From the NCBI GenBank assembly GCA_026005055.1, contig BPKI01000001.1:992001-1056000 (forward strand): 64,000 nucleotides of DNA, written 5' to 3'. The notes under the pieces were generated by a model. It was not told the DNA's origin and did not search any database. It saw only the letters and a list, made by a program, of their open reading frames with translations. A program made the translations under genes and the position numbers. This document shows, piece after piece, positions 46,908-56,151 of the stretch. Each line of letters starts with the position of its first letter. The stretch's first letter is position 1. Source of the stretch: Lysobacterales bacterium. GTDB lineage: Bacteria > Pseudomonadota > Gammaproteobacteria > Xanthomonadales > BPKI01.

Positions 46908-47257
46908 GAAGCCGGCCGGACGGTCGCTCCGCGCTCTGCGCGGGGAGGAAAGTCCGGGCTCCACAGGGCAGGGTGCCAGGTAACGCCTGGGCGGCGTGAG
47001 CCGACGGAAAGTGCCACAGAAAACAAACCGCCGATGGCCCGCAGGGGCTCAGGCAAGGGTGAAAAGGTGCGGTAAGAGCGCACCGCGCGGGTGGCAACAC
47101 ACCGCGGCACGGTAAACCCCACCCGGAGCAAGACCGAATAGGGACGCGATGGCGTGGCCCGCGCCGCGTCCGGGTAGGTCGCTCGAGCCCTGCGGTGACG
47201 CAGGGCCCAGATGGATGACCGTCACGAACAGAACCCGGCTTACGAGCCGGCTTCCAC
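46908..47257 (+). ncRNA. rnpB: RNase P RNA (type A)
   Basis: Catalytic RNA that matures the 5' ends of tRNAs. Helix P1 is GAAGCCGGC (46908-46916) paired with GCCGGCTTC (47246-47254). Conserved blocks are read in order: GAGGAAAGTCCGGGCTCCAC, CAGGGTGCCAGGTAACGCCT, AACAAACCGCCGATGGCCCG, GGTAAGAGCGCACCGCG, CACGGTAAACCCCACC, and AGAACCCGGCTTA (3' side of the P4/J region). Length about 350, as in other gammaproteobacteria. Exact ends are estimated from P1. Confidence 0.96.
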
Positions 47258-47347
47258 CCTGGTCCTTCGGCGCCGTGCCGGGGTCTCGACGCGCCGACCT
47301 TTCCGCTCAGGAGAAGCGACCGTGCTTGCCGCGTCGGGCGGCACGCT

Positions 47348-50047
47348 ATGATGAGAATCCGGTTCGAAGCGGTCGTGGTGGTGGGAGACATCCCGGATTT
47401 CCCCGGTTACGAAGTCTTGCGCGAGCTCGGCGTGGGCGGGATGTCGCGCGTCTTGCTCGCTCGCCAGCGCTCCCTCGGTCGGCTGGTCGCGATCAAGCTG
47501 ATGCGGCCGGCGGCGGGCGACGATCGCGAGCAAGTGGAGAAGCGCTTCCTGCTCGAGGGCCGGACCATCGCACGGCTGCCGCATCGGAACATCGTGGCGA
47601 TCTACGACATCGTGCAGCGGCCGGATGCCACCTACATCGCCATGGAATTCCTGGAGGGTGGCACGCTCAGCGACCGCATGCGCGGCGGGCTCTCGCTCGC
47701 CGAGGCGGTGGCGATCACGGTGCAGCTCGCGCAAGCGCTCCAGTTCGCGCACGACCAAGGGGTCATCCACCGCGATCTGAAGCCGAGCAACGTGATGTTC
47801 CGCGATCCCCAGACGCCGGTGCTGACCGATTTCGGCATCGCCCGGCAGAGGGACCCGGAGGCGATGCGGCTCACTCAGACCGGGATGTTGATCGGCACGC
47901 CGACCTACATGAGCCCCGAGCAGATTCAGGGCCATGAGGTCGATGGGCGCTCCGACCTCTATAGCCTCGGCGTGATGTTCTACGAGCTGCTCACCGGCCA
48001 GCCGCCGTTCCGAGGCGAGACGCCGGTGAGCGTGCTCATGGCGCATCTCACTCAGAAGCCGCCGCCCTTGCCCGAACAGTTCGCCGCCTTTCAGCCGGTC
48101 ATCGATCGCTGCTTGGCGAAGGATCCCGACGACCGTTATTCGAGCATGCGCGAGTTCATCCGCGCGCTCAAAAACATCGTGCTCAGCTCTCAGTCGCTGA
48201 TGGCGACCTTGGCGGCCGATCCCGATCTCACGGCATCGGAACAGTTGCGCGCCCTCGGTTTTTCGATCAGCCATCCGGCGATCGGCGACATCGAGCGCGC
48301 GGCCGAAGAGGCCAAGCGCGCCGTGCGCGCGAGCGAAGCGCAAGCCGTGCCCGACAAGCCCTCGCGCCGGTCGAGCCGCCTTCTGCTCATGCTTGTGGCC
48401 GCGCTGGCGACGGTGGCGATCACGGCCGCCGGCGTCTGGTACTGGCAGTTCGAGCGGGCGAGTCGGCTGCCGCCGGAGGTCCTCGCCTTGGTCGAACGGG
48501 CCGTGGCGCGCGCGGATCGGTGGATCGCCGAGGGTCAGCTCGTCGAGCCCACCGAGCAAAACGCGATGGCGGAGGTTCTGCTGATTGCCCGTCTGGCGCC
48601 GAACTACCAGCGGCTTGCCGAGCTTCGCCAGCGCCTCATGGATGCCCTCGCCGAGCGCGTTCGGGCGCTCGCTGCTGCGGGGGAGGTCAAGCGGGCGGAG
48701 CTTTTTCTCGGCCATCTGCGGTCGCTTGGCATCGAGGCGCGCCTCGAGCAGGAGCTCTCGAGCGTCGTTGCGACGGCCCGGCAGCAGGAGGTCACTGAAA
48801 GAGCCCAGGAACAGCTTCTCGCGGAAGCAGAAACCGCCTTGGCTGCCGATGTTCTCGATAGAGCCCTCGAGGCTTTTGCCGCCGCTCGCCAGCAAATACC
48901 GGAGGACCCGCGGGCCTGGATGGGGCTCGAGCGAGTGGCGAGGCGAATGCTCAAGCCGGTCGAGGATGCGCTCGGCGCTCGGCGCATGGACGCGGCGCTC
49001 GCGGCTTTTGAAGCACTGCCGGCAGCCCTTGCCGAAACGCAAGCCTATCGCGAGCTGGCCCAACGTTTGGCCGAGGCTCGCGAGGCGCGCGCGCGCGAGC
49101 GGCGTCTTGCCGAAATCCTGCAAATGCTTCGCGAACAGATCGCTGAGCGGCGCTGGCTGGATCCGACGGAAAACAGCGCGGTCTGGACATTGCTTCGCGC
49201 GCAGCGCGAGGGACTCGATGGGGTACCGGAGCTTGCGCGATTGACCGCCGAGGTGGTCGGCGGCATTCAGCGTGAGGCGGAGGCGGCGCTTCGCCGCGGC
49301 GAGGCGGAGCGCGCCTTGGTGGCTGTGCACTATGCGCTTCGGCTCAAACCCGGCGATCGTGCGCTGAGAGCGCTCGATACCCGCATCGAGAATACAATCG
49401 GCTTGTCCAAGGCGCGGGCTTTGCGCTCGCTTGAAGACGCCCGTCTCGCTTTTGCCGAGGGTCGCCTGCTCTCCCCCGAGTTCGAAAGCGCGCGCTTTTA
49501 TCTACGGAGCGCCTTGCTTGCCGATCCGAACAATGGTGAGGCCGAGCGCCTCCTGCGGGAATTGCCCATGCGCGTGCAGCGCGAGGCCGAAGCCGCGATC
49601 GGCGCGGGCGACTTCGAGCGCGCGCGGCGACTGGCCGAGGGTGTCCGGCGCCACTATGCCGACCGGCTTGCCGAATTCCCGTTCCTCGCCGAAATCGATC
49701 ATTCGATCGAAGCGGCGCGTCGGCGGGAGCGGATCGAGCAGCGGGTCACCGGCCTGGAGAAGCTGCTGAGTCAGGAGCCGGTGCCAGTCGCCGATTTGAC
49801 GGCGCGCATCGAGGAGGACCTGCGAGTTCTGCGCGAGAGCGGAGGGGAGGAGGCGGCAAGCCGCCGTTTCCGCCGGGCGCTGCTTTTGGCGCTGCGCCGC
49901 GTGCTCAGCCACGACGGGGACGCGGCGGCGGCGGAGCGGCTTGCCGATGCCCTGCGCCGGGGAGGCGCGGGTGATCCCCTGTTCCTCGACTATGCGACAC
50001 GCCTGAACATGCACGCGCTTGCCCTGAGCGGTCAGGGCGGGAGCTGA
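47348..50047 (+). CDS. Ser/Thr protein kinase with long helical periplasmic part (kinase 4)
   Basis: 899 residues. Kinase domain about 18-280: GVGGMSRVLLARQRS, K50 (VAIK), HRDLKPSN (141-148), DFG 161-163, YMSPEQ. The glycine loop and sequence are closer to PpkA-like kinases than to kinases 1-3. A transmembrane helix at about 344-366 is followed by 530 residues of Ala/Arg/Glu-rich helices without clear TPR consensus, including recurring motifs such as ERRWLDPTENSAVWTLL and EGQLVEPTEQNAMAEVLL. It follows rnpB and ends just before the convergent barrel-like gene, overlapping it by 16 bases. Partner and target are unknown. Confidence 0.88.
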   Translation: MMRIRFEAVVVVGDIPDFPGYEVLRELGVGGMSRVLLARQRSLGRLVAIKLMRPAAGDDREQVEKRFLLEGRTIARLPHRNIVAIYDIVQRPDATYIAMEFLEGGTLSDRMRGGLSLAEAVAITVQLAQALQFAHDQGVIHRDLKPSNVMFRDPQTPVLTDFGIARQRDPEAMRLTQTGMLIGTPTYMSPEQIQGHEVDGRSDLYSLGVMFYELLTGQPPFRGETPVSVLMAHLTQKPPPLPEQFAAFQPVIDRCLAKDPDDRYSSMREFIRALKNIVLSSQSLMATLAADPDLTASEQLRALGFSISHPAIGDIERAAEEAKRAVRASEAQAVPDKPSRRSSRLLLMLVAALATVAITAAGVWYWQFERASRLPPEVLALVERAVARADRWIAEGQLVEPTEQNAMAEVLLIARLAPNYQRLAELRQRLMDALAERVRALAAAGEVKRAELFLGHLRSLGIEARLEQELSSVVATARQQEVTERAQEQLLAEAETALAADVLDRALEAFAAARQQIPEDPRAWMGLERVARRMLKPVEDALGARRMDAALAAFEALPAALAETQAYRELAQRLAEAREARARERRLAEILQMLREQIAERRWLDPTENSAVWTLLRAQREGLDGVPELARLTAEVVGGIQREAEAALRRGEAERALVAVHYALRLKPGDRALRALDTRIENTIGLSKARALRSLEDARLAFAEGRLLSPEFESARFYLRSALLADPNNGEAERLLRELPMRVQREAEAAIGAGDFERARRLAEGVRRHYADRLAEFPFLAEIDHSIEAARRRERIEQRVTGLEKLLSQEPVPVADLTARIEEDLRVLRESGGEEAASRRFRRALLLALRRVLSHDGDAAAAERLADALRRGGAGDPLFLDYATRLNMHALALSGQGGS

Positions 50048-50547
50048 AAGGCGGCTTGCGAGACGCGGCCGCGGTCGCCGAAAGGCAGCGAGAGGCCGAT
50101 CATCGCGATGAGGCCGCGTTCGTCGGGGAGGCGTCGTTCCTCACGACGGTAGCGCAGCTCGGCGGCGAGCGCGGGACCTCCCTCTCCCGACGTGAGCGAC
50201 CAGCGTCCGCCGACGCCGACTGAGGCCACCCAGGCCGATGGCCGCCTCGCGCCCGTTGCGCGGCCCAATCCCAGCTCGAAGGAAGGCCGCCACAGCGGCT
50301 CGGCATTGATCGCCGCCCAACGCAGCGCGAGATCGCGTCGCGCACCGAAGAGACCCTCGTCGTAGCGAGACCACTCGATGCCGATCGCCTGGTCCGGGGC
50401 GTAGCGCCAGGCGAGGCTCAAGTTCAGGCCATGGCGGTCGTCCTCGCGAATGGCCCGCAGGATCGCGAGTTCGTAGGCCGCCTCTGCGGCCAGTGTCCTT
50501 GAACCTCCGAACACGGCGAACAGGATCGCGCAGAAAGCGACCCTCAC
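50032..50547 (-). CDS. Small exported barrel-like protein
   Basis: 171 residues, family not recognised. Signal peptide RVAFCAILFAVFGGSRTLA, then alternating amphipathic strands (HGLNLSLAWRYA, QAIGIEWSRYD, LALRWAAINAE, SFELGLGRATG, ASVGVGGRWSLT, LAAELRYRRE, LIAMIGLSLPFG) as in eight-stranded outer-membrane proteins. The usual C-terminal Phe is absent (FQLPP). The GTG start overlaps the stop of the MFS gene (GTGA), and GGAGG is 9 bases upstream. Confidence 0.7.
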   Translation of the reverse strand: MRVAFCAILFAVFGGSRTLAAEAAYELAILRAIREDDRHGLNLSLAWRYAPDQAIGIEWSRYDEGLFGARRDLALRWAAINAEPLWRPSFELGLGRATGARRPSAWVASVGVGGRWSLTSGEGGPALAAELRYRREERRLPDERGLIAMIGLSLPFGDRGRVSQAAFQLPP

Positions 50548-51854
50548 TGCGAGGCACCTCCGATCGGGCGCGCTGGTGGTGAGCCATGGGCCAGCTTGGC
50601 CACCCAGATACCGGCGGCAGTCAGCGCCAGCGCACAGAAAAAGCCGGCGGCGGCAATCCCCGCGCCGCCCAGCCCGGCCACCGTCAATCCCTTGTGCAGC
50701 CAAGCGAAGCTCACGTCGCCGCCGCGGTAGATCACGGTGTCGATGAAGTTCTTCACCTTGTAACGCTCGATGCGATCCACGCGCGTAAAAAGACTCTCGC
50801 GGGCGGGTTGGAGCAGCGAGAAGTTGCCGCTGCGGGCGATGATCTGGGCGAAGGCGAGCAATAAAGGCAAGCCTGGCAGAAGTATCATCGGCAGGAAGGC
50901 GATAGCGACCAAGGAGGGCGGCAGGATGAGGAGCGGGCTCGGCCCATAGCGCGACAGCAGGCGACGGGTCAAGAGGAGCTGAATGCTCACCGTGAGCAGG
51001 TTGATGGCGAGGTCGATGCGCGCGTACCAAGCGGTCCGTTCGGCAGGGTCGGGCAACGCCTGCCGCGTGTAGGTGGCCATTTCGTTGTAGAGCAGCGTGC
51101 CCACGGCAACGCCGAAGAACATGAGGAGAGCCAGGGCGAAGAGAAAACGCGAGCGCAGGATCCGAGTGGCACCCTCGAGGATGCCGCCGCCGACGCCCGC
51201 CCGTTCTGCGGGGGCGCTGCCTCGTTCGCGGGCGCGTGCCCAGGGGATGAGCCGGAAGATGGCGATCAGGCAGAGGCCGACGAGACCTGCGGCCACGAGC
51301 AGCATCGCCGGCGCGCCGATCAGTTGCACCAGAGCCTGGGTGAGGAGCGGGCCGGCGAGCGCGCCCAGGGTGCCGCCCGCCGCGATCGTGCCATACAGCC
51401 GACGCGCTTGGTCTTCGCCGAAGATATCCGACATGAAGCTCCAGAACACGGAGACGGCGAAGAGGTTGAACACGGCCACCCAGACGAAGAAAGCGCCGCT
51501 TCGCCAACTCGCGCCGGTGTCGGCGGCGAGCAAGACGTAGAACCCGAGCAGGCAGAGGATGAAAAATCCATAGACGACCGGCAGGAACACCCGGCGCGGG
51601 AAGCGGCCAACCAATGCGGCGTAGAGCGGCTGAAGCAGCAGCATGACCACGAAGGTCGCGGTGAACAGCCATTCGAGGGCGTGCACCGCGCCCATCGCAT
51701 CGCGCACGGGACGGATCGTGTAGTAGCCGCAGAGCAGGGCGAAGAAGTAGACGAAGGACCAGAGCAGGGCCACGCCCTCGCCCGGCCTGACCCCGGCACC
51801 GGCGAGGAGGCGGTCGAGGAGGTCGGGGCGGGCCGTGGTCTCCAGGCTGCTCAC
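50544..51854 (-). CDS. MFS transporter related to NTP/NDP exchangers
   Basis: 436 residues with about twelve transmembrane helices (first near 28-50, last near 400-420). Segments FVYFFALLCGYYTIRPVRDAMG, FFVWVAVFNLFAVSVFWSFM and DIFGEDQARRLYGTIAAGGT are characteristic of the group of bacterial proteins annotated as ADP/ATP translocase-like MFS members. Substrate is unknown; the bacterial free-living forms are not shown to exchange nucleotides. The GTG start was taken from the longest frame. Confidence 0.85.
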   Translation of the reverse strand: MSSLETTARPDLLDRLLAGAGVRPGEGVALLWSFVYFFALLCGYYTIRPVRDAMGAVHALEWLFTATFVVMLLLQPLYAALVGRFPRRVFLPVVYGFFILCLLGFYVLLAADTGASWRSGAFFVWVAVFNLFAVSVFWSFMSDIFGEDQARRLYGTIAAGGTLGALAGPLLTQALVQLIGAPAMLLVAAGLVGLCLIAIFRLIPWARARERGSAPAERAGVGGGILEGATRILRSRFLFALALLMFFGVAVGTLLYNEMATYTRQALPDPAERTAWYARIDLAINLLTVSIQLLLTRRLLSRYGPSPLLILPPSLVAIAFLPMILLPGLPLLLAFAQIIARSGNFSLLQPARESLFTRVDRIERYKVKNFIDTVIYRGGDVSFAWLHKGLTVAGLGGAGIAAAGFFCALALTAAGIWVAKLAHGSPPARPIGGASQ

Positions 51855-51984
51855 CGGATGCGGCTCCCGGTTCGCATCGGCGATGCGACGTTCGGAGGCA
51901 TGATCGCGCCTCGTGCAGGATCGCGCGCGATGCTAGCACAGGGCCTCTGTGGTGATTCGAGTGAATGCTCTAACCGTAATCCCT

Positions 51985-52000
51985 AGCCTCCGGCGAGGCT
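51985..52000 (+). promoter_or_regulatory. Hairpin covering the ribosome binding site of the GMC oxidoreductase
   Basis: AGCCTC-CGGC-GAGGCT is a perfect 6-bp stem with a 4-base loop. Its right arm contains the Shine-Dalgarno-like GAGG (51995-51998), five bases before the GTG at 52004. Folding would hide the site, so translation may be tuned, unless the real start is the downstream GTG at 52025. Confidence 0.4.
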
Positions 52001-52003
52001 CTG

Positions 52004-53605
52004 GTGGTCCGGCAAGCGCATTCCGTGTACGACTACGTCATCGTCGGCGCCGGCTCCGCTGGCTGCGTTCTCGCCGCTCGATTGAGCGAGGATCCCGCGG
52101 TGCGGGTGCTGCTGCTCGAGGCGGGTGGGAAGGACTGGCATCCCTTCATCCACATGCCTGCCGGACTCGCCAAGCTGGTGCGCAACCGGCGCATCAACTG
52201 GGACTATTACACGGAGCCGGAGCCGGCGCTCGAGCAGCGCCGACTCTGGTGGCCGCGCGGCAAGGTGCTCGGCGGGTCGAGTTCGATCAACGCGATGTGC
52301 TACGTCCGCGGTCATCCGCGCGACTACGACGAGTGGGCGGCGCTCGGCTGCCGCGGATGGTCCTTCGCCGAGGTGCTGCCCTACTTTCGCAAGGCCGAGC
52401 GCAACGCGCGCGGCGCCGATACGTTCCACGGCTGCGAGGGTCCGCTTTCGGTCGAAGATCTGCGCTACGTCAATCCGCTCAGTCAGCTCGCCATCGAGGC
52501 GGCGGTTGCCGCTGGTTATCCCCGCAACGACGATTTCAACGGCGCGACCCAGGAGGGTTTCGGGCTCTACCAGGTGACCCAGCGCGAGGGGAGACGGGCG
52601 AGCGCCGCGCGCGCCTACCTCGGCATGGCCCGCGGTCGGCGCAATCTCGAAGTGCTCACCCGAGCCTTCGCCGAGCGAATCGAGTTCGCCAGCGGTCGGG
52701 CCGTGGCGGTTCGGTATCGTCATCGCGGCAAGACGCACCGTGCGGAGGCGGCCCGGGAGATCCTGATCGCCGCCGGCGCGATCAATTCACCGCAGCTGCT
52801 CATGCTTTCCGGAATCGGCCCGCCGGATGCGCTGCGCCGGCTCGGGATCGAGGTGGTCAGCGAGTCGCCGGAAGTCGGTGCCAATCTCCAGGATCATCTC
52901 GACGCCTGCATCCTTCGGCGTTGTACCCAACGCATCACCTACGACCGGGTCAACGATCTGGCGCTCGCCCTTGAATACCTGTTCACACGCCGGGGTATCG
53001 GCACGAGCAACATCGCCGAGGCGGGTGGCTTCGTGCGCAGCGCTCTCGCTCGCGACGAACGACCGGACCTGCAGTTCCACTTCGTGCCGGCGATGCTCGA
53101 CGACCACGGGCGGAATCGCCTGCCGGGGGATGGCTTCACCATGCACGTCTGCGTGCTGCGTCCGGAGAGCCGCGGCAGGATCGAGCTCAGGAGCGCGGAT
53201 CCGGGGGTGCCGCCGCTGATCAGGCCGCATTACCTCAGCGATCCGGAAGGGCGAGACCTCCGCGTGCTCGTCGAAGGGGTGCGGATCGCTCGCCGGATCC
53301 TCGCACAGCCCTCGCTCAAGCCCTTTGCCGGGGCGGAGATCTTCCCCGGCGCGGAGGCGAACGACGATGCCTCGCTCATCGCCTTCGTGCGTCGCAAGGC
53401 GGAGACCATCTACCATCCGGTCGGAACCTGCAGGATGGGAAGCGATGCCGGCGCGGTGACCGATCCCGAGCTTCGGGTGCGCGGCGTCGAGGGGCTGCGA
53501 GTGGTGGATGCGTCGATCATGCCGCGAATCGTCGGCGGCAACACCAATGCACCCGTGATCATGATCGCCGAGCGCGCGGCCGATCTGATCCGCAATAGGT
53601 CTTGA
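52004..53605 (+). CDS. GMC-family FAD-dependent alcohol/choline oxidoreductase
   Basis: 533 residues. FAD-binding GAGSAGCVLAARLSED near the N-terminus, GMC signature 1 KVLGGSSSINAMCYVRG (about 88-104), signature 2 GAINSPQLLMLSGIGP, the substrate-binding region YHPVGTCRMG with catalytic His and the closing NTNAPVIMIAERAADLI. It resembles BetA and alcohol dehydrogenases such as AlkJ; substrate is not assignable. No betaine operon (betB, betI) is nearby, so choline is less likely. GTG start; see hairpin over its binding site. Confidence 0.9.
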   Translation: MVRQAHSVYDYVIVGAGSAGCVLAARLSEDPAVRVLLLEAGGKDWHPFIHMPAGLAKLVRNRRINWDYYTEPEPALEQRRLWWPRGKVLGGSSSINAMCYVRGHPRDYDEWAALGCRGWSFAEVLPYFRKAERNARGADTFHGCEGPLSVEDLRYVNPLSQLAIEAAVAAGYPRNDDFNGATQEGFGLYQVTQREGRRASAARAYLGMARGRRNLEVLTRAFAERIEFASGRAVAVRYRHRGKTHRAEAAREILIAAGAINSPQLLMLSGIGPPDALRRLGIEVVSESPEVGANLQDHLDACILRRCTQRITYDRVNDLALALEYLFTRRGIGTSNIAEAGGFVRSALARDERPDLQFHFVPAMLDDHGRNRLPGDGFTMHVCVLRPESRGRIELRSADPGVPPLIRPHYLSDPEGRDLRVLVEGVRIARRILAQPSLKPFAGAEIFPGAEANDDASLIAFVRRKAETIYHPVGTCRMGSDAGAVTDPELRVRGVEGLRVVDASIMPRIVGGNTNAPVIMIAERAADLIRNRS

Positions 53606-53606
53606 C

Positions 53607-55532
53607 TCAGGCCTCGCTCGGTGTGAGCAGGGGCGGCAAGGGCATGTGCAAGAGCTGAGCGACCGTTCGCAGCAGTTCGGCCTCGGCCAGGGCGAGGCGT
53701 CCGTCGTGCGCGACCGTGGCACTCAAGGCCTCGAGCAGCGTTTCCTTGGCCTCGGGTCTCAGATCGTCCAGCGCGGGCAGCGCGCGGTCGAGGTCCGAGG
53801 CCCAGTCGCTGGGGGTTTGGAAAGGAATGGCGTGCGATCCGAGCGCGATCGAGGCACCGGCCTGGAAGGCTTGGCGCGCGAGCGCTGGCGTGTCGTGACC
53901 GTGGGCTGCGAGGACGGCGAGCAGCGTCGCGACCGCCTCCTTGCGCTCCCCGAGCCGCGCCGTTCCGAAGGGCTGAGACTGTTGCGGGGCGAGCCGCTCG
54001 GAGAGTTCGCGCACGGCGAGCCGTGCGAGGCAGTACTCGAAGAGCTCCACCCTCTCATCCGCGTGAATCAGACGCTCGAGCGTGGCGATCAGCGCCTGTG
54101 TCCGGCTCGCGGGGAGTCGGCTGAGTGAACCGAGGGCGAGCGCGACGACCGGAAGGTGCTGCAGAGGATGGAGAAGCGCGACGGCCTCCTCGATCCTCGA
54201 CATTTCCTCCTCGGCGACGCCGAGTTCCCGCGCGAGCGCTTCCTCTCGCCGAGGGCGTGCGGCGGGATCGCTCCGCCGCAGGATCATCGCCGCGAGCAAT
54301 GGACCGGCGCGCTCAGGCTGGCGGGTGGCTTCGCGAATCGGTAGGGGGATCCGCGCCAGCAAGATTCGCGCCTGGGCCAGGGCGAGCGCGTCCACGCGTC
54401 CCACCCGTTCTCCGATGCGCTCGGCGGATACCGTCCCGAGCGCAGTCTCGGCCTCCGCCGGGGTGGTCGCCTTTTGCTCCGCGAAGCCCAAGGCCGGCTG
54501 CTCGTCCCAGGGGCCCTGCACGGCCGCCAGATGACTGACGACTTCGCGGATGCGCTCCGGGCGGAACGTGGGGTCGATGGCCCGAATCCGCGCCTCGAGC
54601 GGGGGGTGGGTGGCGAACAGCCCGCGCAGCCCGAAGCCGTCGCCGAAGAGCATGTGGCTCACCTGCTCGCCCTCGATGCGCGAGATGCGCGCCTGCTGCG
54701 GGGCGCCGGCGGACTTGAGCAGCGCTCCGAGGATTCCGATCGGTTGGCGGGTGTACTGCACCGCCGAGGCATCGGCCAGATACTCCCTCTGGCGCGACAC
54801 TCCGGCCTTGATGAGGCGTCCGAACAACAGCCCGATCGAGCCAATGAGCCACAGCATGGCACCGAAAACCACGATCAGGAGCACGCCGCCGCCGCCGCGA
54901 CGGTTGGAGCGTGAACTTCGGAGCGTGCCTTCGACCAGGATCCGTCCGATGGTGGCGATCGCGAGAATGCCGGCAAGCAGTCCCATCAGGCGGATGTTGA
55001 GGCGCATGTCGCCATTGACGATGTGGCTGAATTCATGCGCGATGACCCCTTGGAGTTCATCGCGGTTCAGCCGTTCCAATGCGCCCCGGGTCACGGCCAC
55101 CGCGGCATCGCTCGGCGTATAGCCGGCGGCGAAGGCATTGATGCCTTCCTCCTCCTCGAGCACGTACACGGCCGGCACCGAGGTGCCCGAGGCGATCGCC
55201 ATTTCCTCGACCACGTTGAGCAGGCGCCGCCGCCGGCCGTCGCTCGTGCTCGGATCGACGGGGACGGCGCCGAGGCTTTCTGCCACCGCCCGCCCCCCTC
55301 GGCGGAGGCTGACGATCTTGAACAGGCTGCCCAAGCCGATCACCGCTGCCGTGATCAGCGTGCTCGCGTACAAGGTGGACCGCTGCTCCTCGGGGCCGAG
55401 ACCGGTACCGAAGGTGAAAAGGACGAGCGTATCGACGGCGGCGATGATGAGGATCACCGCCAGCGCGAACATCAGGACCAGTCGCTTCGTGTTCCTTCTC
55501 GCCCGCTCTTGGCGGAGGAAGAAATCACCCAC
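53607..55532 (-). CDS. HtpX-like M48 zinc metalloprotease with large C-terminal extension
   Basis: 641 residues, about twice HtpX. N-terminal helices about 18-42 and 56-78, HEFSH zinc site at 166-170, further helices about 180-260, and the third ligand near the region RQREYLADASAVQ. The C-terminal 300 residues are soluble and helical (Ala/Leu/Arg-rich), with unknown function. HtpX-type proteases degrade misfolded inner-membrane proteins. Encoded directly downstream of lemA, a common pair. Start is GTG, from the longest frame. Confidence 0.87.
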   Translation of the reverse strand: MGDFFLRQERARRNTKRLVLMFALAVILIIAAVDTLVLFTFGTGLGPEEQRSTLYASTLITAAVIGLGSLFKIVSLRRGGRAVAESLGAVPVDPSTSDGRRRRLLNVVEEMAIASGTSVPAVYVLEEEEGINAFAAGYTPSDAAVAVTRGALERLNRDELQGVIAHEFSHIVNGDMRLNIRLMGLLAGILAIATIGRILVEGTLRSSRSNRRGGGGVLLIVVFGAMLWLIGSIGLLFGRLIKAGVSRQREYLADASAVQYTRQPIGILGALLKSAGAPQQARISRIEGEQVSHMLFGDGFGLRGLFATHPPLEARIRAIDPTFRPERIREVVSHLAAVQGPWDEQPALGFAEQKATTPAEAETALGTVSAERIGERVGRVDALALAQARILLARIPLPIREATRQPERAGPLLAAMILRRSDPAARPRREEALARELGVAEEEMSRIEEAVALLHPLQHLPVVALALGSLSRLPASRTQALIATLERLIHADERVELFEYCLARLAVRELSERLAPQQSQPFGTARLGERKEAVATLLAVLAAHGHDTPALARQAFQAGASIALGSHAIPFQTPSDWASDLDRALPALDDLRPEAKETLLEALSATVAHDGRLALAEAELLRTVAQLLHMPLPPLLTPSEA

Positions 55533-55563
55533 GGTCCCCGCCTTCGCCTCAACGCGGGTTGAC

Positions 55564-56151
55564 TCACCTTATCAACGAAACTCGCGGTGCCCGCCGCGCT
55601 TCGGGCGACTCGGCTTCGAGCAGGGCGCCCGGTCCGAAGCCGAAGAAACCGGCCACCAGATTGCCTGGGAACATCTCGCGCCGGTTGTTGTAGTTCATCA
55701 CCGCGTCGTTGTACGCCTGTCGGGCGAAGGCGATACGGTTTTCGGTCGAGGTCAGCTCTTCCTGAAGCGCCAAGACGGTCTGGTTGGCCTTGAGGTCCGG
55801 GTAGGCTTCGGCCACCGCGAACAATCGTCCCAGGGCCTGGGTGAGCATGTTCTCGGCGCCGGAAAGTTGCTGCATGGCCGCTGGGTCGCCGGGGTTGGCG
55901 CGGGCGGCACTGAGGCCGGAGACCGCAAGCGCGCGCGCCTGGATGACGCGCTCGAGGGTTTCGCGCTCGAACTGCAGGTAGCCCTTGACGTTCTCGACGA
56001 GAGTCGGGATGAGATCGTAGCGCCGTTGCAGCTGGACCTCGATCTGCGCAAATGCATTCTTGAAGGCGTTGCGCGCGGCGATGAGGCCGTTGTAGACGCT
56101 GATCGCCCACAGGGCGATGACCGCGAACACGCCTAAAATCACCCACAGCAT
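55564..56151 (-). CDS. LemA family membrane protein
   Basis: 195 residues: one N-terminal helix (about 3-20, LWVILGVFAVIALWAISVYN), then four-helix LemA domain with AQIEVQLQRRYDLIPTLVENV and YNDAVMNYNNRREMFPGNLV. Function unknown; always found with M48 proteases or TPM-domain proteins in the envelope. ATG 56151 is preferred to GTG 56163 because GGAG stands 6 bases before it. Confidence 0.93.
   Translation of the reverse strand: MLWVILGVFAVIALWAISVYNGLIAARNAFKNAFAQIEVQLQRRYDLIPTLVENVKGYLQFERETLERVIQARALAVSGLSAARANPGDPAAMQQLSGAENMLTQALGRLFAVAEAYPDLKANQTVLALQEELTSTENRIAFARQAYNDAVMNYNNRREMFPGNLVAGFFGFGPGALLEAESPEARRAPRVSLIR

Noticed and set aside
47258-47347. Terminator of rnpB
   Set aside because: No stem followed by a T tract could be found in the 90 bases before kinase 4.
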